A DNA stretch of 64,000 nucleotides from Bulleidia sp. zg-1006. Its GTDB lineage: Bacteria; Bacillota_I; Bacilli_A; Erysipelotrichales; Erysipelotrichaceae. The stretch lies in the NCBI RefSeq assembly GCF_016812035.1, contig NZ_CP069178.1, positions 868,001-932,000 on the forward strand, given 5' to 3'. Position numbers and translations under genes: made by a program. The notes beneath the pieces were generated by a model. That model was not told the DNA's origin and searched no databases. It was given only the letters and a program-made list of their open reading frames with translations. Below, in pieces: positions 1-8,005 of the stretch (the first letter of the stretch is position 1; every line of letters begins with the position of its first letter).

Positions 1-2
1 GG

Positions 3-956
3 TTCGTAATGCTAATCGTGATTATTTTTATTGGTATTTCTGTCTATTACATCTACGACACCAACAAAGGTAAATTAAAAGGAAAGAAAATAAATGGTGA
101 AGATGTCGTCTTTACAGTTGATAATAACAATGTGACTGCGAATAATCTTTACGATGAACTTTATCGTTTATCTGGCAAATCAGCTCTTACAACTTTTTTT
201 AAACAAAAAGTCGCCGATATGGCAATAAGTACTACCAATACGATGAAGGATACTTCAGCGGCACAGAAGAAAACCATTATTGCTCGTTATGAACAAAAAT
301 TTGGTACAAACTATGAAGCCAAACTAAGAACAGATTTACAACCAACCGGTTATACCGATTTAGAAGAATACTTACTCAACCAACAAAAGATTTCACAAAT
401 TGCGGCAGATTATGCTAAGAAACATTTTGATGAACTTAAGATTCGACAAATCTCTTACATTTTGGTGAAGTTTGAAAATGCTAAAAAAGCAAGTAAGACA
501 CCTACTGAAAAAGAAAAAGCGAAGATGGATGCGGTTGATAAAGAATTAAAAGCCGGTACTGCTTTCTCTAAAGTTGCCGCCAAACACACAGAAGATACAT
601 CCGCTGTCGCAAACGGTGGTAAATTAGGTATTATTGATAAAAATACTTCTAAGTTAGATTCTTCCTTTAAAGAAGCCGCTTTAGCTTTAAATGAAGGTGA
701 AGTTAGCCAATGGATTTATTCCTCTAACTTTGGTTTCTTTAAAATTAAAGCCGATGCAACAACGGCGAATACCCTTGGCGCTTTAAATGCGAAAAGTAAT
801 CCATTCCTACAATTAGTCAACAGCTATGACAACACTTTAGGTAACCCGGCCATTTGGGAAAAAGCGAAAGAATTAGGCGTTGACTTCAAAGGCAATAAAG
901 AATTGGAAAATACCCTCAAGGCTTCTCTTGGGGTAAAAGAAAGTGAGGCTAAATAA
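3..956 (+). CDS. Parvulin-type peptidyl-prolyl isomerase (PrsA/PpiC-like), 5' partial
   Basis: Extracytoplasmic foldase that should isomerise prolyl bonds in secreted proteins. The frame is open to the window edge, so the true start lies outside; the first ATG seen is at 9. A hydrophobic stretch (LIVIIFIGISVYYIY) is the tail of an N-terminal membrane anchor. The PpiC domain covers roughly residues 142-252 counted from that ATG, beginning near IRQISYILVKF and ending near FGFFKIKAD, preceded by a helical SurA-like region. No lipobox is seen, unlike the next gene. The stop codon overlaps the next start (TAATG), so the two are translationally coupled. Confidence 0.85.
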   Translation, partial: FVMLIVIIFIGISVYYIYDTNKGKLKGKKINGEDVVFTVDNNNVTANNLYDELYRLSGKSALTTFFKQKVADMAISTTNTMKDTSAAQKKTIIARYEQKFGTNYEAKLRTDLQPTGYTDLEEYLLNQQKISQIAADYAKKHFDELKIRQISYILVKFENAKKASKTPTEKEKAKMDAVDKELKAGTAFSKVAAKHTEDTSAVANGGKLGIIDKNTSKLDSSFKEAALALNEGEVSQWIYSSNFGFFKIKADATTANTLGALNAKSNPFLQLVNSYDNTLGNPAIWEKAKELGVDFKGNKELENTLKASLGVKESEAK

Positions 957-1828
957 TGATGAAATCTATGAAAAAGGTAGCTATCGCTTTCGTGGTAGCC
1001 TTAGCCCTAGCAGGATGTAGTGATGCCGTTACGAAAGTAAAGGATGCGAAAGATACTTTAGTTAGTATTGGCGGTGAAAATATCACAAAAGGGTCTCTTT
1101 ATAATTTCATGAAGAAATCCTCTGGTGCCAGTACGGTTAACTCTATGGCCATTAAGAAAATTTCTGAAAAAGAAGTCCCTGTCAATGATGAAATGAGAAA
1201 AAACGCTCAAGAAACATTAGCGAACTATAAAAAATTGTATGGTGATAACTTCTTTGCTTATTTGAAAAGAGTAAATTTAAGTGAAGAACAATACGTCAAA
1301 GAGTATTTAATTCCATCGCAACAAGCCAAAAAACTAGCCGAAAAATATATCAATGAAAACTACGATACGATTGTTAAAAAGTACCAACCAGTACAAGCGA
1401 CGGTCTTAAGATTCTCTTCCAAGAAAGATTCTGAAGAAGCTTTAGCGAAAATTAAAAAAGGTGAAGATCCATTAAAAGTAGCCAATGCTCATAAAGCCTC
1501 TGGTAAATTCATTAAACAAATCTTCACATTAGATTCCAAGCAAATCGATGCTTTAGTTCGTAATGCAGTACAATCCCAAAATGAAAAATTAGGTTGGACA
1601 ACTGTTACAAGCTCTAATGGATCTAGTTATAACTTAGTTCGTGTTCATTCTAAAAACACGAAAGAGTTAAAGGATTCCGTTGTTCAATATTTAAGGCGAA
1701 ACGATAAAATCACTTCTGACTCTAACACATATTTCTTTAAGAAGTATAAATTCCATGTTTATGATAAGGGAATTTATGATGCGATGAAGTCTGATTATCC
1801 TCAATCATTAGTTCAGGACGCTAAGTAA
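956..1828 (+). CDS. PrsA-like foldase lipoprotein with a degenerate parvulin domain
   Basis: Predicted lipoprotein of 290 residues: basic N-terminus, hydrophobic stretch and lipobox LAGC with Cys21. The architecture mirrors the upstream gene (helical N-domain, then a PpiC-like segment near residues 145-235), but the parvulin core is shorter and lacks recognisable active-site motifs, so it may act as a chaperone rather than an enzyme. It overlaps the stop codon of the upstream foldase gene and ends one base before the HIT gene, so these three probably form one transcript. ATG codons at 959 and 968 are alternative starts. The family call is fair; catalytic activity is uncertain. Confidence 0.75.
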   Translation: MMKSMKKVAIAFVVALALAGCSDAVTKVKDAKDTLVSIGGENITKGSLYNFMKKSSGASTVNSMAIKKISEKEVPVNDEMRKNAQETLANYKKLYGDNFFAYLKRVNLSEEQYVKEYLIPSQQAKKLAEKYINENYDTIVKKYQPVQATVLRFSSKKDSEEALAKIKKGEDPLKVANAHKASGKFIKQIFTLDSKQIDALVRNAVQSQNEKLGWTTVTSSNGSSYNLVRVHSKNTKELKDSVVQYLRRNDKITSDSNTYFFKKYKFHVYDKGIYDAMKSDYPQSLVQDAK

Positions 1829-1829
1829 T

Positions 1830-2234
1830 ATGTGTTTATTTTGTGATATTGTGGCTGGTAAAATTCCCACCTACAACGTTTATGAGGATGAAGATATTTT
1901 AGCTTTCTTAGATATTTCTCAAGCAACGAAGGGACATACCCTTGTTATTCCTAAGAAACATTATAGTTCTTTATTAGATTGTCCAAAGCAAGAAGCTATA
2001 AAGCTTATGGCGGTGGTATCTGATTTATCAAAAACATTAGTTCACAACCTTGACGCAAAAGGCATTAATGTTCTAAGCAATGCTGGAGAGATGGCTGGTC
2101 AAACGGTTCCTCATTTCCACATTCATTTATTACCTCGTTATTCTCAAGAAGATGGTTTTAAAACCACATTCTTAGAAACAAACAATCCAAATTATTCTAG
2201 TCTTTTAGAACAAATTAAAAATGGCAACCACTAA
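1830..2234 (+). CDS. HIT family protein (Hint-like nucleotide hydrolase)
   Basis: Cytoplasmic histidine-triad protein of 134 residues, the usual length for a bacterial Hint protein, which hydrolyses nucleoside phosphoramidates and related nucleotides. The triad HFHIHLL is at residues 95-101, with the catalytic His expected at the central position. Zinc-type Cys2 and Cys5 (CLFC) begin the protein. It starts two bases after the foldase stop. A strong hairpin follows at 2279-2318. Its place beside prsA-type genes resembles the hit-prsA neighbourhood of Bacillus. Confidence 0.92.
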   Translation: MCLFCDIVAGKIPTYNVYEDEDILAFLDISQATKGHTLVIPKKHYSSLLDCPKQEAIKLMAVVSDLSKTLVHNLDAKGINVLSNAGEMAGQTVPHFHIHLLPRYSQEDGFKTTFLETNNPNYSSLLEQIKNGNH

Positions 2235-2278
2235 TAAAGCGTTCAGTTAGGGATGTATTGCAAAATTTGATTTAACTG

Positions 2279-2318
2279 AAAGCCTACTTAATGTTAATAA
2301 AAACACTAAGTAGGCTTT
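2279..2318 (+). terminator. Rho-independent terminator after the foldase-HIT operon
   Basis: Perfect 12-bp stem: AAAGCCTACTTA at 2279-2290 and TAAGTAGGCTTT at 2307-2318, with a 16-base loop and a T-rich tail. Outer bases (ACTGAAAG and TTTCAGT) can extend the stem. Confidence 0.85.
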
Positions 2319-2321
2319 CTT

Positions 2322-2405
2322 TCAGTTTTCTATAATATTTCCACTCAAAATAAAATTTATTGAAGTCCCGTTATTAAACTTGATTTTTCTTGCTTTAAAT
2401 GTCAT
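2322..2405 (-). CDS. Short open frame, 27 residues, unknown
   Basis: Minus-strand ATG at 2405 to TGA at 2322. The product begins MTFKARKIKFNNG and ends SGNIIEN. The composition is plausible for protein and it lies just after another short frame (2412-2564) on the same strand, but it has no recognised family and no strong ribosome-binding site. It may be the remnant of a larger gene. Confidence 0.25.
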   Translation of the reverse strand: MTFKARKIKFNNGTSINFILSGNIIEN

Positions 2406-2411
2406 TACAGC

Positions 2412-2564
2412 CTATTTTAACAATTCTTGTTCCAAAACATTACAGTTATTGAATCTGGTTATGCCCACTCCTAGCAATGGGATAGAATTTGAGTTTCCAG
2501 CATAATACACATCTAGTATCTTACTGTCTTTGATACAATTAAACTTTTCCTTTGAACTCCGAAA
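2412..2564 (-). pseudogene. Remnant reading frame, C-terminal piece of an unknown protein
   Basis: Minus-strand frame open from an in-frame TAG at 2565-2567 to TAG at 2412-2414. It contains a protein-like stretch (KILDVYYAGNSNSIPLLGVG, then ITRFNNCNVLEQELLK). There is no ATG or ribosome-binding site at its beginning, and coding-like sequence continues upstream in another frame. This is the pattern of a decayed gene. No family is recognised. Confidence 0.3.
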
Positions 2565-2603
2565 CTATTCCTCTATACTCTGAAACTTTTTATTGTAGGC
2601 ATT

Positions 2604-2627
2604 AAAAAAGACGGTATTGCTACCGTC
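2604..2627 (-). terminator. Minus-strand terminator
   Basis: GACGGTA at 2610-2616 pairs with TACCGTC at 2621-2627 around a 4-base loop. On the minus strand it is followed by TTTTTTAA. It lies downstream of the lipoprotein gene that ends at 2797. Confidence 0.75.
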
Positions 2628-2796
2628 CTTACACTAAAATCAAATTGTATATTATAACTAGATTGAATTAAATCTTTAAATTTTCACATCAAATTTTGCA
2701 ATTCTACCAGATTAATTCCCATAATTCTTAAAATATCAGTAAACGCTACTTTCTGCCTGCTGTCTTTATAATTTTTCCCATTCTAATCACCACCCC

Positions 2797-3306
2797 TTAC
2801 TTTTTAATCGTTATTATTACATCTTCATTCGACAATAAGTCTGTAACTTCCTGCTCCGGTAAATTTATTTTTCCAAGCTTCGTATATGCCCATGAATTTG
2901 AACCATAAAACACAACAAGATTATTACTGTTATAAAGGACTATATCCCCATTGTGTGTGGTCATCTGTTTATCATTACTTCTATACTGCTTTCTCAATGA
3001 ACCCACCTGCTCATTACCTCCGTACCTGGACATGCTGATAACCATATCACCCTCTGAGACATCTTCCATTAGTGACCTCGTTGAAGCATTATCCTCCCAT
3101 ATAACAGGAACAAGCGTATCATTAATATATAATTTCATATCATATTTCTGACTTTCTTTACTATTTACACTTTGACTGTCACTTTTAGCTTCCCCAGTAA
3201 TTTTATCTGTCTGATTTTTATTGCCACAGTCATTTACTATATTTCCACATCCCACCATAGAAACAAGTATCACCATAGACAGAATAGTACAAAATAATGT
3301 TCGCAT
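2797..3306 (-). CDS. Cyclophilin-like-fold lipoprotein
   Basis: Predicted lipoprotein of 169 residues with a signal peptide and lipobox SMVGC (Cys20), then a polar linker to about residue 54. The rest (from KYDMKLYINDTLVPVIW to DVIITIKK) resembles the small cyclophilin-like domain of TM1367-type proteins (Cyclophil_like2), with its GDIVLYNSNNLVVFYG core. Members are usually not shown to be prolyl isomerases, and the ligand is unknown. The start has a good ribosome-binding site (AGAGGTAGAAGC). It lies 54 bases after the hydrolase gene on the same strand and was probably co-transcribed with it. Confidence 0.75.
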   Translation of the reverse strand: MRTLFCTILSMVILVSMVGCGNIVNDCGNKNQTDKITGEAKSDSQSVNSKESQKYDMKLYINDTLVPVIWEDNASTRSLMEDVSEGDMVISMSRYGGNEQVGSLRKQYRSNDKQMTTHNGDIVLYNSNNLVVFYGSNSWAYTKLGKINLPEQEVTDLLSNEDVIITIKK

Positions 3307-3360
3307 TGCTTCTACCTCTTAAACTTGTTGATATAGTTAATACTTTCTTTTACATCACTA

Positions 3361-4353
3361 TCATACTCCATTTTCTTCAAAGAATTTCTGTATCTTATCG
3401 AAAGGGATTACTTCTAAATTATCATAAAGATCTGTATGAACAGCACCTGTAATGGTAAGAAACTCTTTATTATCAGTGTAATTACTGTCCTTAATCATAG
3501 CTTCATATGCATCTTTCCCAAAATAATAACTATGTGCCTTATCTCCATGCATAATAAGAACTGCACTTCTGATTTCATTACTGTATTTAAGAATCGGTTG
3601 ATTCATAAATGACTGACAGCCAATCACATTCCATCCGTCATTTGAATTGAGGCTTCTGGCATGATAGGCTCTGCCTTTATAGTATTCGCTATAATCTTTC
3701 ACAAAGAATGGCACATCCTCTGGAATCGGAAGAGGGATACATCCACCAGCCCTTGAGTACTCACCTTTTTTGTATTCTTCTGTTCTAATTGAATTTAGCC
3801 TTTTCTTTAAATTATAACGAGCTTCCTCATTGTTTTCAGAATCAAAATATCCGTTGGCATTCACTCTTGTCATATCATACATTGTCGAAACAATTGTTGC
3901 CTTGATTCTGGTATCAAGAGTTGCTGTGTTAATGGCCATACCACCCCATCCGCAAATTCCAATAATACCGATTTTATCTGCATCCACATTATCCTGAACT
4001 GAAAGAAAATCTACTGCAGCCATAAAATCCTCTGTATTAATATCCGGAGATGCCATATATCTTGGTTTTCCACCACTTTCACCTGTAAAAGACGGATCAA
4101 ATGCAATAGTCAGATACCCCCTCTCTGCCATTGTCTGGGCATACAGTCCGGAACACTGCTCTTTTACTGCTCCAAAAGGTCCACTTACTGCAATCGCAGG
4201 AAATTTATTCTTAGGCTCTTTTGGAATATACATATCTGCAGCAAGTGTGATGCCATATCGATTTATAAATGTGACCTTCTTGTGATCCACCTTCTCACTT
4301 TTAGGAAATGTCTTGTCCCATTCCGCAACTAGCTTAAGTTCATCTGTTTTCAT
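3361..4353 (-). CDS. Alpha/beta hydrolase with a Cys nucleophile (dienelactone-hydrolase-like, YcjY/DltE type)
   Basis: Cytoplasmic alpha/beta hydrolase of about 330 residues. The nucleophile elbow reads GICGWGG, placing Cys134 where most relatives have Ser; a Cys there is typical of dienelactone-hydrolase-type enzymes. The acid and base are probably in MHGDKAH and in AVHTD. The substrate is unknown. I prefer the ATG at 4353 over the ATG at 4371, because GGAGG lies 11 bases before the former and the earlier start has no such site. Its promoter overlaps the MerR palindrome at 4422-4443, so the divergent MerR protein very likely controls it. Confidence 0.85.
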   Translation of the reverse strand: MKTDELKLVAEWDKTFPKSEKVDHKKVTFINRYGITLAADMYIPKEPKNKFPAIAVSGPFGAVKEQCSGLYAQTMAERGYLTIAFDPSFTGESGGKPRYMASPDINTEDFMAAVDFLSVQDNVDADKIGIIGICGWGGMAINTATLDTRIKATIVSTMYDMTRVNANGYFDSENNEEARYNLKKRLNSIRTEEYKKGEYSRAGGCIPLPIPEDVPFFVKDYSEYYKGRAYHARSLNSNDGWNVIGCQSFMNQPILKYSNEIRSAVLIMHGDKAHSYYFGKDAYEAMIKDSNYTDNKEFLTITGAVHTDLYDNLEVIPFDKIQKFFEENGV

Positions 4354-4414
4354 ATTATCAAATACCTCCATATAAGTTCATATTGAAAATAAAATCTTCA
4401 TGTATTATAATATG

Positions 4415-4445
4415 ATTATAAGACCTAAAGTTAACTTTAGGTCAA
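4415..4445 (-). promoter_or_regulatory. MerR-type promoter and operator for the hydrolase gene
   Basis: On the minus strand TTGACC (4440-4445) and TATAAT (4415-4420) are separated by 19 bp, the lengthened spacer typical of MerR-activated promoters. The spacer contains most of a perfect 22-bp palindrome at 4422-4443 (half-site GACCTAAAGTT). A TATAAT at 4455-4460 could serve the divergent merR gene. Confidence 0.85.
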
Positions 4446-4477
4446 GCATTGTTTTATAATCGAAAGAAGGTAAATAT

Positions 4478-4915
4478 ATGTATACAATTGGACAAGTTTC
4501 AGAGATGTTTAATCTCCCAATCTCCACATTAAGATACTATGATAAAGAAGGATTCTTCCCTCATCTGGAGCGAAAAGGCAATATCAGATATTTCAGAGAT
4601 ACTGAAATTGAAGCTTTACGGGTTATTGAATGTTTAAAATTATCCGGTCTTGAAATAAAAGATATTAAGCGATTCTTCCAGTGGGTTATGGAAGGCCCAT
4701 CAAGCTACTTCGATAGAAAACAATTATTTGAATCTCGTAAAAAAGCTGTACTTTCTGAAATAAAACAGCTTGAAAAAACTCTTGCCATGCTCGAGTTTAA
4801 ATGTTGGTATTATGATAAAGCATTGCAAGATGGTACTGAGGATGGCATTAATGCCCTGCTTCCAGATAAACTTCCCAAAGATATTCAAAAACTATATAAC
4901 AAGGCACATAAATAA
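4478..4915 (+). CDS. MerR family transcriptional regulator
   Basis: Regulator of 145 residues. The N-terminal winged helix-turn-helix (YTIGQVSEMFNLPISTLRYY and the following wing) spans about residues 1-70. A helical linker (KAVLSEIKQLEKTL) would form the dimerisation coiled coil. There is no cysteine-based metal-binding loop, so an organic or redox effector in the AdhR/NmlR style is more likely than a metal. It is divergent from the hydrolase gene across the 19-bp-spacer promoter, and autoregulation through the same palindrome is likely. The start is preceded by GAAAGAAGG. Confidence 0.93.
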   Translation: MYTIGQVSEMFNLPISTLRYYDKEGFFPHLERKGNIRYFRDTEIEALRVIECLKLSGLEIKDIKRFFQWVMEGPSSYFDRKQLFESRKKAVLSEIKQLEKTLAMLEFKCWYYDKALQDGTEDGINALLPDKLPKDIQKLYNKAHK

Positions 4916-5056
4916 TACAGCTGGGTTGATAACCCGAGATAGGTGAATCTGGGGTGCGGATTGGTGTCCAATATGTTCTTTTTCCAGTTTTACACCAGAT
5001 ATTTTGCGCCATTTTCAGTTTTCAATTTTATCGAACTAAATTTTACTCTATCTTGT

Positions 5057-5190
5057 AGCTTCTTTTAATCGTTTAATATCTTTTTTTAATTTCTCATTTT
5101 GACTGATTTCAAATCGGTCTTCCATCACTTTGTTTTCATACCATGATGTAAAATTTCCTGATTGGTCATCAATAGAATTCCTGTTTCGAT
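5057..5190 (-). pseudogene. Remnant coding fragment downstream of the recombinase
   Basis: A minus-strand frame with no start codon at its beginning encodes a hydrophilic helical tail (DDQSGNFTSWYENKVMEDRF, then EISQNEKLKKDIKRLKEATR) and stops at 5057. It follows the recombinase stop directly but in another frame, and an in-frame TAA precedes it. It looks like the end of a mobile-element gene that lost its start. No family is assigned. The rest of 4916-5192 holds only a short hairpin near 4924-4936. Confidence 0.4.
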
Positions 5191-5192
5191 TT

Positions 5193-6770
5193 CTATCTAT
5201 TTAATTCTATCCGACTGCCATCAAGGAATGTGAATTCAATCTTTCCATCATGATGTACTGTAATGTAGTCTACCATGCTAAGCCATACATTTTTATCAAA
5301 CTCTCTCATGAAATCTTGCTTTTCCAGTTCCTTTATAAAGTCCTCTACCTCATCACGCTTGAATTGTTTTTCTATGATGGTTTGCTTGATTTCATCCAGC
5401 CTAACCTTTGTAGCATTAAACCTATTTACTAAACTGGTATATCTTACTTCATACTCATCCTGGTTTTGAACTTTTCTAGCATTCTCGTTTATACAGTCAT
5501 TCACTTGCTCAGCAACTATATTTAATTCTTCTTCAAGTTCAATCTTTTCTTTTTCAAGTGATGAGGTATCAAATATTATCTTTGCCATTTCTTTATGGGT
5601 GCTAATAATCTCTTTCTTATTCTTAACCAGCTTGTTGACTGCCTGTAAGAATAACTTTTGAATCTCTTCTTCCGTCAAATGAGGAGTGCTACATTTTTCT
5701 TCAAACTTATGATTGCATTGCCAAATTTTCTGACGGTATTTGCTGGTTGAATGCCATGTCTTTGAACCGTACCACGATCCGCAGTCTCCACATTTAATCC
5801 TGCTCGAGTAAACGCTAACGCTTGAAATTCTGTTTTTACCGGCTTTTCTTTGTTCTAGTAGCCTTTGTACTCTATCAAATGTACTTGGTGGAATAATAGC
5901 CTCGTGGTTTCCTGTTACATAATATTGAGGTATTTCACCTTCATTCTTTTTCTTTTCCTTGGTTAAGAAATCAACTGTAAATGACTTTTGCAGCAGTGCA
6001 TCACCTTTATATTTTTCATTACTAAGTATTGTTGCAACTGTTCTGGCTGACCATTTCTTCTTCCCGCCGGGTGTTAATATCCCCTCTGAAGTTAGTTCTT
6101 TTGCAATTCCAAAAGGTGAATATCCTTGAAGGAAAAGTCTATAAATCTTTTTTACAACTTTGGCTTGTTCATGATTAACCACTAGGTTTCCATCTGCTCC
6201 CCTGTCATATCCTAAAAATCTTTCAAAAGGTACTGTAACCTTACCATCAGCAAACCTCTTTCTTTGTCCCCATGTGCAGTTTTCTGAAATGGATCTTGAT
6301 TCTTCTTGGGCAAGGCTGGACATAATCGTGATGAGTAGTTCTCCCTTGCTATCAAAAGTCCAGATGTTTTCTTTTTCAAAGAATACTTCTGTCCCATGTT
6401 CCTTTAGCTTTCTGATAGTAGATAAGCTATCGACCGTATTTCTTGCAAAACGGCTGACTGATTTTGTGACAATGAGGTCTATCTTTCCATCAAGAGCATC
6501 TTTTACCATTCGCTTAAATCCATCACGCTTTTTCGTGTTGGTTGCAGTGATACCTTCGTCTGTATAGACCTCTACGAACTCCCAATCCTCTCTACTTTTG
6601 ATGTAGTTTGTATAGTAATCAAGCTGTGCTTCGTAGGATGTTTGCTGTTCTTCGCTATCGGTTGATACTCTGGCATATCCTGCAACTTTTCTTCTTTTTA
6701 CTTCGCTTATTGGATATTGATTAAATTTACTAATGGTTGCAGGGATTGTGGTTACCTTTCTTACGACCAT
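5193..6770 (-). CDS. Large serine recombinase
   Basis: Site-specific integrase/excisionase of 525 residues acting through a phosphoserine linkage. The resolvase domain is at about residues 28-175, with the catalytic Ser36 in YARVSTD and Arg-rich SRFARN. A recombinase domain follows at about 195-300. A zinc ribbon begins near residue 325 (CGDCG and a later CNHKF...C), followed by a coiled coil near 405-500. It appears complete, with ribosome-binding site AAGGAGTGAT before the ATG. That site overlaps the end of a second, truncated recombinase (6777-7397), so the two were once tandem genes. It is the best candidate for mobilising the surrounding island, but no att site could be fixed. Confidence 0.93.
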   Translation of the reverse strand: MVVRKVTTIPATISKFNQYPISEVKRRKVAGYARVSTDSEEQQTSYEAQLDYYTNYIKSREDWEFVEVYTDEGITATNTKKRDGFKRMVKDALDGKIDLIVTKSVSRFARNTVDSLSTIRKLKEHGTEVFFEKENIWTFDSKGELLITIMSSLAQEESRSISENCTWGQRKRFADGKVTVPFERFLGYDRGADGNLVVNHEQAKVVKKIYRLFLQGYSPFGIAKELTSEGILTPGGKKKWSARTVATILSNEKYKGDALLQKSFTVDFLTKEKKKNEGEIPQYYVTGNHEAIIPPSTFDRVQRLLEQRKAGKNRISSVSVYSSRIKCGDCGSWYGSKTWHSTSKYRQKIWQCNHKFEEKCSTPHLTEEEIQKLFLQAVNKLVKNKKEIISTHKEMAKIIFDTSSLEKEKIELEEELNIVAEQVNDCINENARKVQNQDEYEVRYTSLVNRFNATKVRLDEIKQTIIEKQFKRDEVEDFIKELEKQDFMREFDKNVWLSMVDYITVHHDGKIEFTFLDGSRIELNR

Positions 6771-6776
6771 TTTTTA

Positions 6777-7397
6777 TCACTCCTTATCTTGTTTCTTATT
6801 TTTCCAGTATTCACGTATCTGTGGTATCTGCTTTTCTCGTCTTTCCTTAATCCAAGGAACTCCACGCTTTTTCTCAAGATATTCCTTGATTTCCTCATGT
6901 CCATCTTTGAATTTAAATCTGACCTAATTATCTGCGATGTAAATTCGCTCTATTTCTTTATCCATTACCTCCTCGTCAAATTCTTCAAGTTCTAGCACCT
7001 CACAGACTAGTTTTTTGAGTGTCACATCTTGTATGGAATTATGAGGACATTCACTTCTCTTGGATCTGCATGAAAGATAAGTTATGTTCTCTCCACTTTT
7101 TAGCGTTGATCTTAAAGAAGTAAATGTGTTTCCACATCTATCACATTCAATGAGTCCTGTAAAAGGTGTAGCTGATTTCTTTCTACGATATAGATGCTTA
7201 TTCTTTCTTTGCTCCGAAATTTTTGCTCTAACCTCTTCAGTAAAATATTTCTTTCTATCTATCTTTCTATATGGTTTTTCAACTTTCAAGGTACTCTGCG
7301 TTGATTTAATTGTGGAGTTTACACCTTTTAAGGCTTTATCAAGACCGGTAGTATCTCCACCAATTTCAACAGTAATTCCCTTTATTCTATTTGCCAC
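6777..7397 (-). pseudogene. Chimera: tape-measure N-terminus fused in frame to a recombinase C-terminus with an internal stop
   Basis: The GTG start at 7397 has a strong site (GGAGGG). The first 38 or so codons (MANRIKGITVEIGGDTTGLD and following) match the beginning of siphophage tail tape-measure proteins. From about residue 39 the frame becomes the C-terminal half of a large serine recombinase, with a zinc ribbon (CDRCG, then a Cys pair in CRSKRSECP) and the typical tail. An in-frame TAG at 6924-6926 interrupts it. The same frame resumes with VRFKFKDGHEEIKEYLEKKR and runs to TGA at 6777. The translated 157-residue product cannot be a recombinase because it lacks the catalytic domain. It probably marks the place where an element inserted in the phage gene and then lost its left part. 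Confidence 0.8.
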
Positions 7398-7425
7398 TTG
7401 TATCCCTCCTTCCTAAAAATGGGCA

Positions 7426-7458
7426 TGAAAAAGACACCTACTATTTAGCAAGTGTCTT
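7426..7458 (-). terminator. Hairpin terminator upstream of the tape-measure fragment
   Basis: AAGACAC at 7431-7437 pairs with GTGTCTT at 7452-7458; on the minus strand TTTTTC follows. It resembles the hairpin at 9547-9574 in position relative to a phage gene start, suggesting terminators of the original late operon. The remaining sequence from 7460 to 7666 shows no gene. Confidence 0.6.
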
Positions 7459-7666
7459 AAAACAATTTAATATTCAGTTATACAGGCTATACTTTTACTT
7501 CGACTTATCTTTTACCTGCTCTTCATTTTTCACATTTTCTACTTTCCTCTACCCTCTATAAGTAAAGTCTAAACTTTCAACCCAACCACTTCTATACCGC
7601 ATATTGGTCAGCGGTAGACTTGCCTAGTTCATCCTAATTAATAATTTTTCTATAAAAAATTCAAGT

Positions 7667-8005
7667 CTATTCTTTATCATGATTACTATCTGAGTTTAGT
7701 TCTTCTTCCAGATTCCTTTTTCCGTATAGAATCCTTGAAATAATAACTTCCGCTTTTTCTTCTTTAACTAAATAAAAAATCAAGAAATTATCACATGGTA
7801 CAATATGTACTCCCCTGCTTTTCCATGGTTCACTATCCACCAAACGGTGTCTCATAGGGAACTCATCAAGACTTTGTATAACCTTTTGAATCCTGTCTAT
7901 CTGACCTTTTGCATTTTGAGGAGACAATAGGCTAAAAGTAATATAGGCATAAATTCCTCTTAAGTCCTCCTCTGCTTCCCGGGTAAGAGTAACTAAATAA
8001 CTCAT
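7667..8005 (-). CDS. RelE/ParE family toxin
   Basis: Small toxin of 112 residues with the RelE/ParE fold signature: YLVTLTREAEEDLRGIYAYI at the start, RHRLVD in the middle and VHIVPCDNFLIFYLV followed by VIISRILYGKRN near the end. RelE relatives cleave mRNA on the ribosome, while ParE relatives poison gyrase; the sequence alone does not settle which. It overlaps the antitoxin gene by four bases (ATGA). The product is paralogous to the toxin at 8877-9209. Confidence 0.88.
   Translation of the reverse strand: MSYLVTLTREAEEDLRGIYAYITFSLLSPQNAKGQIDRIQKVIQSLDEFPMRHRLVDSEPWKSRGVHIVPCDNFLIFYLVKEEKAEVIISRILYGKRNLEEELNSDSNHDKE

Larger units (their letters stand above)
2257..2702. repeat. Segment bounded by perfect 15-bp inverted repeats, including the gene-poor gap 2235-2796
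   Basis: ATTGCAAAATTTGAT at 2257-2271 recurs exactly inverted at 2688-2702, enclosing about 446 bases. Inside are the forward terminator, two short minus-strand open frames and a reverse terminator. No transposase is present. It could be a small non-autonomous element or the scar of one, or a chance match in AT-rich DNA. No long gene is visible between 2235 and 2796. Confidence 0.4.

Noticed and set aside
2257-2702. Complete insertion sequence
   Set aside because: The segment has terminal inverted repeats but no transposase frame and no visible target duplication.
4916-5056. Attachment site of the serine recombinase
   Set aside because: Short imperfect inverted repeats are present, but no matching partner site was found at the other side of the island.
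6274-6567. Plus-strand open frame opposite the recombinase gene
   Set aside because: It is the complement of the conserved resolvase domain, has no ribosome-binding site and no protein-like pattern.
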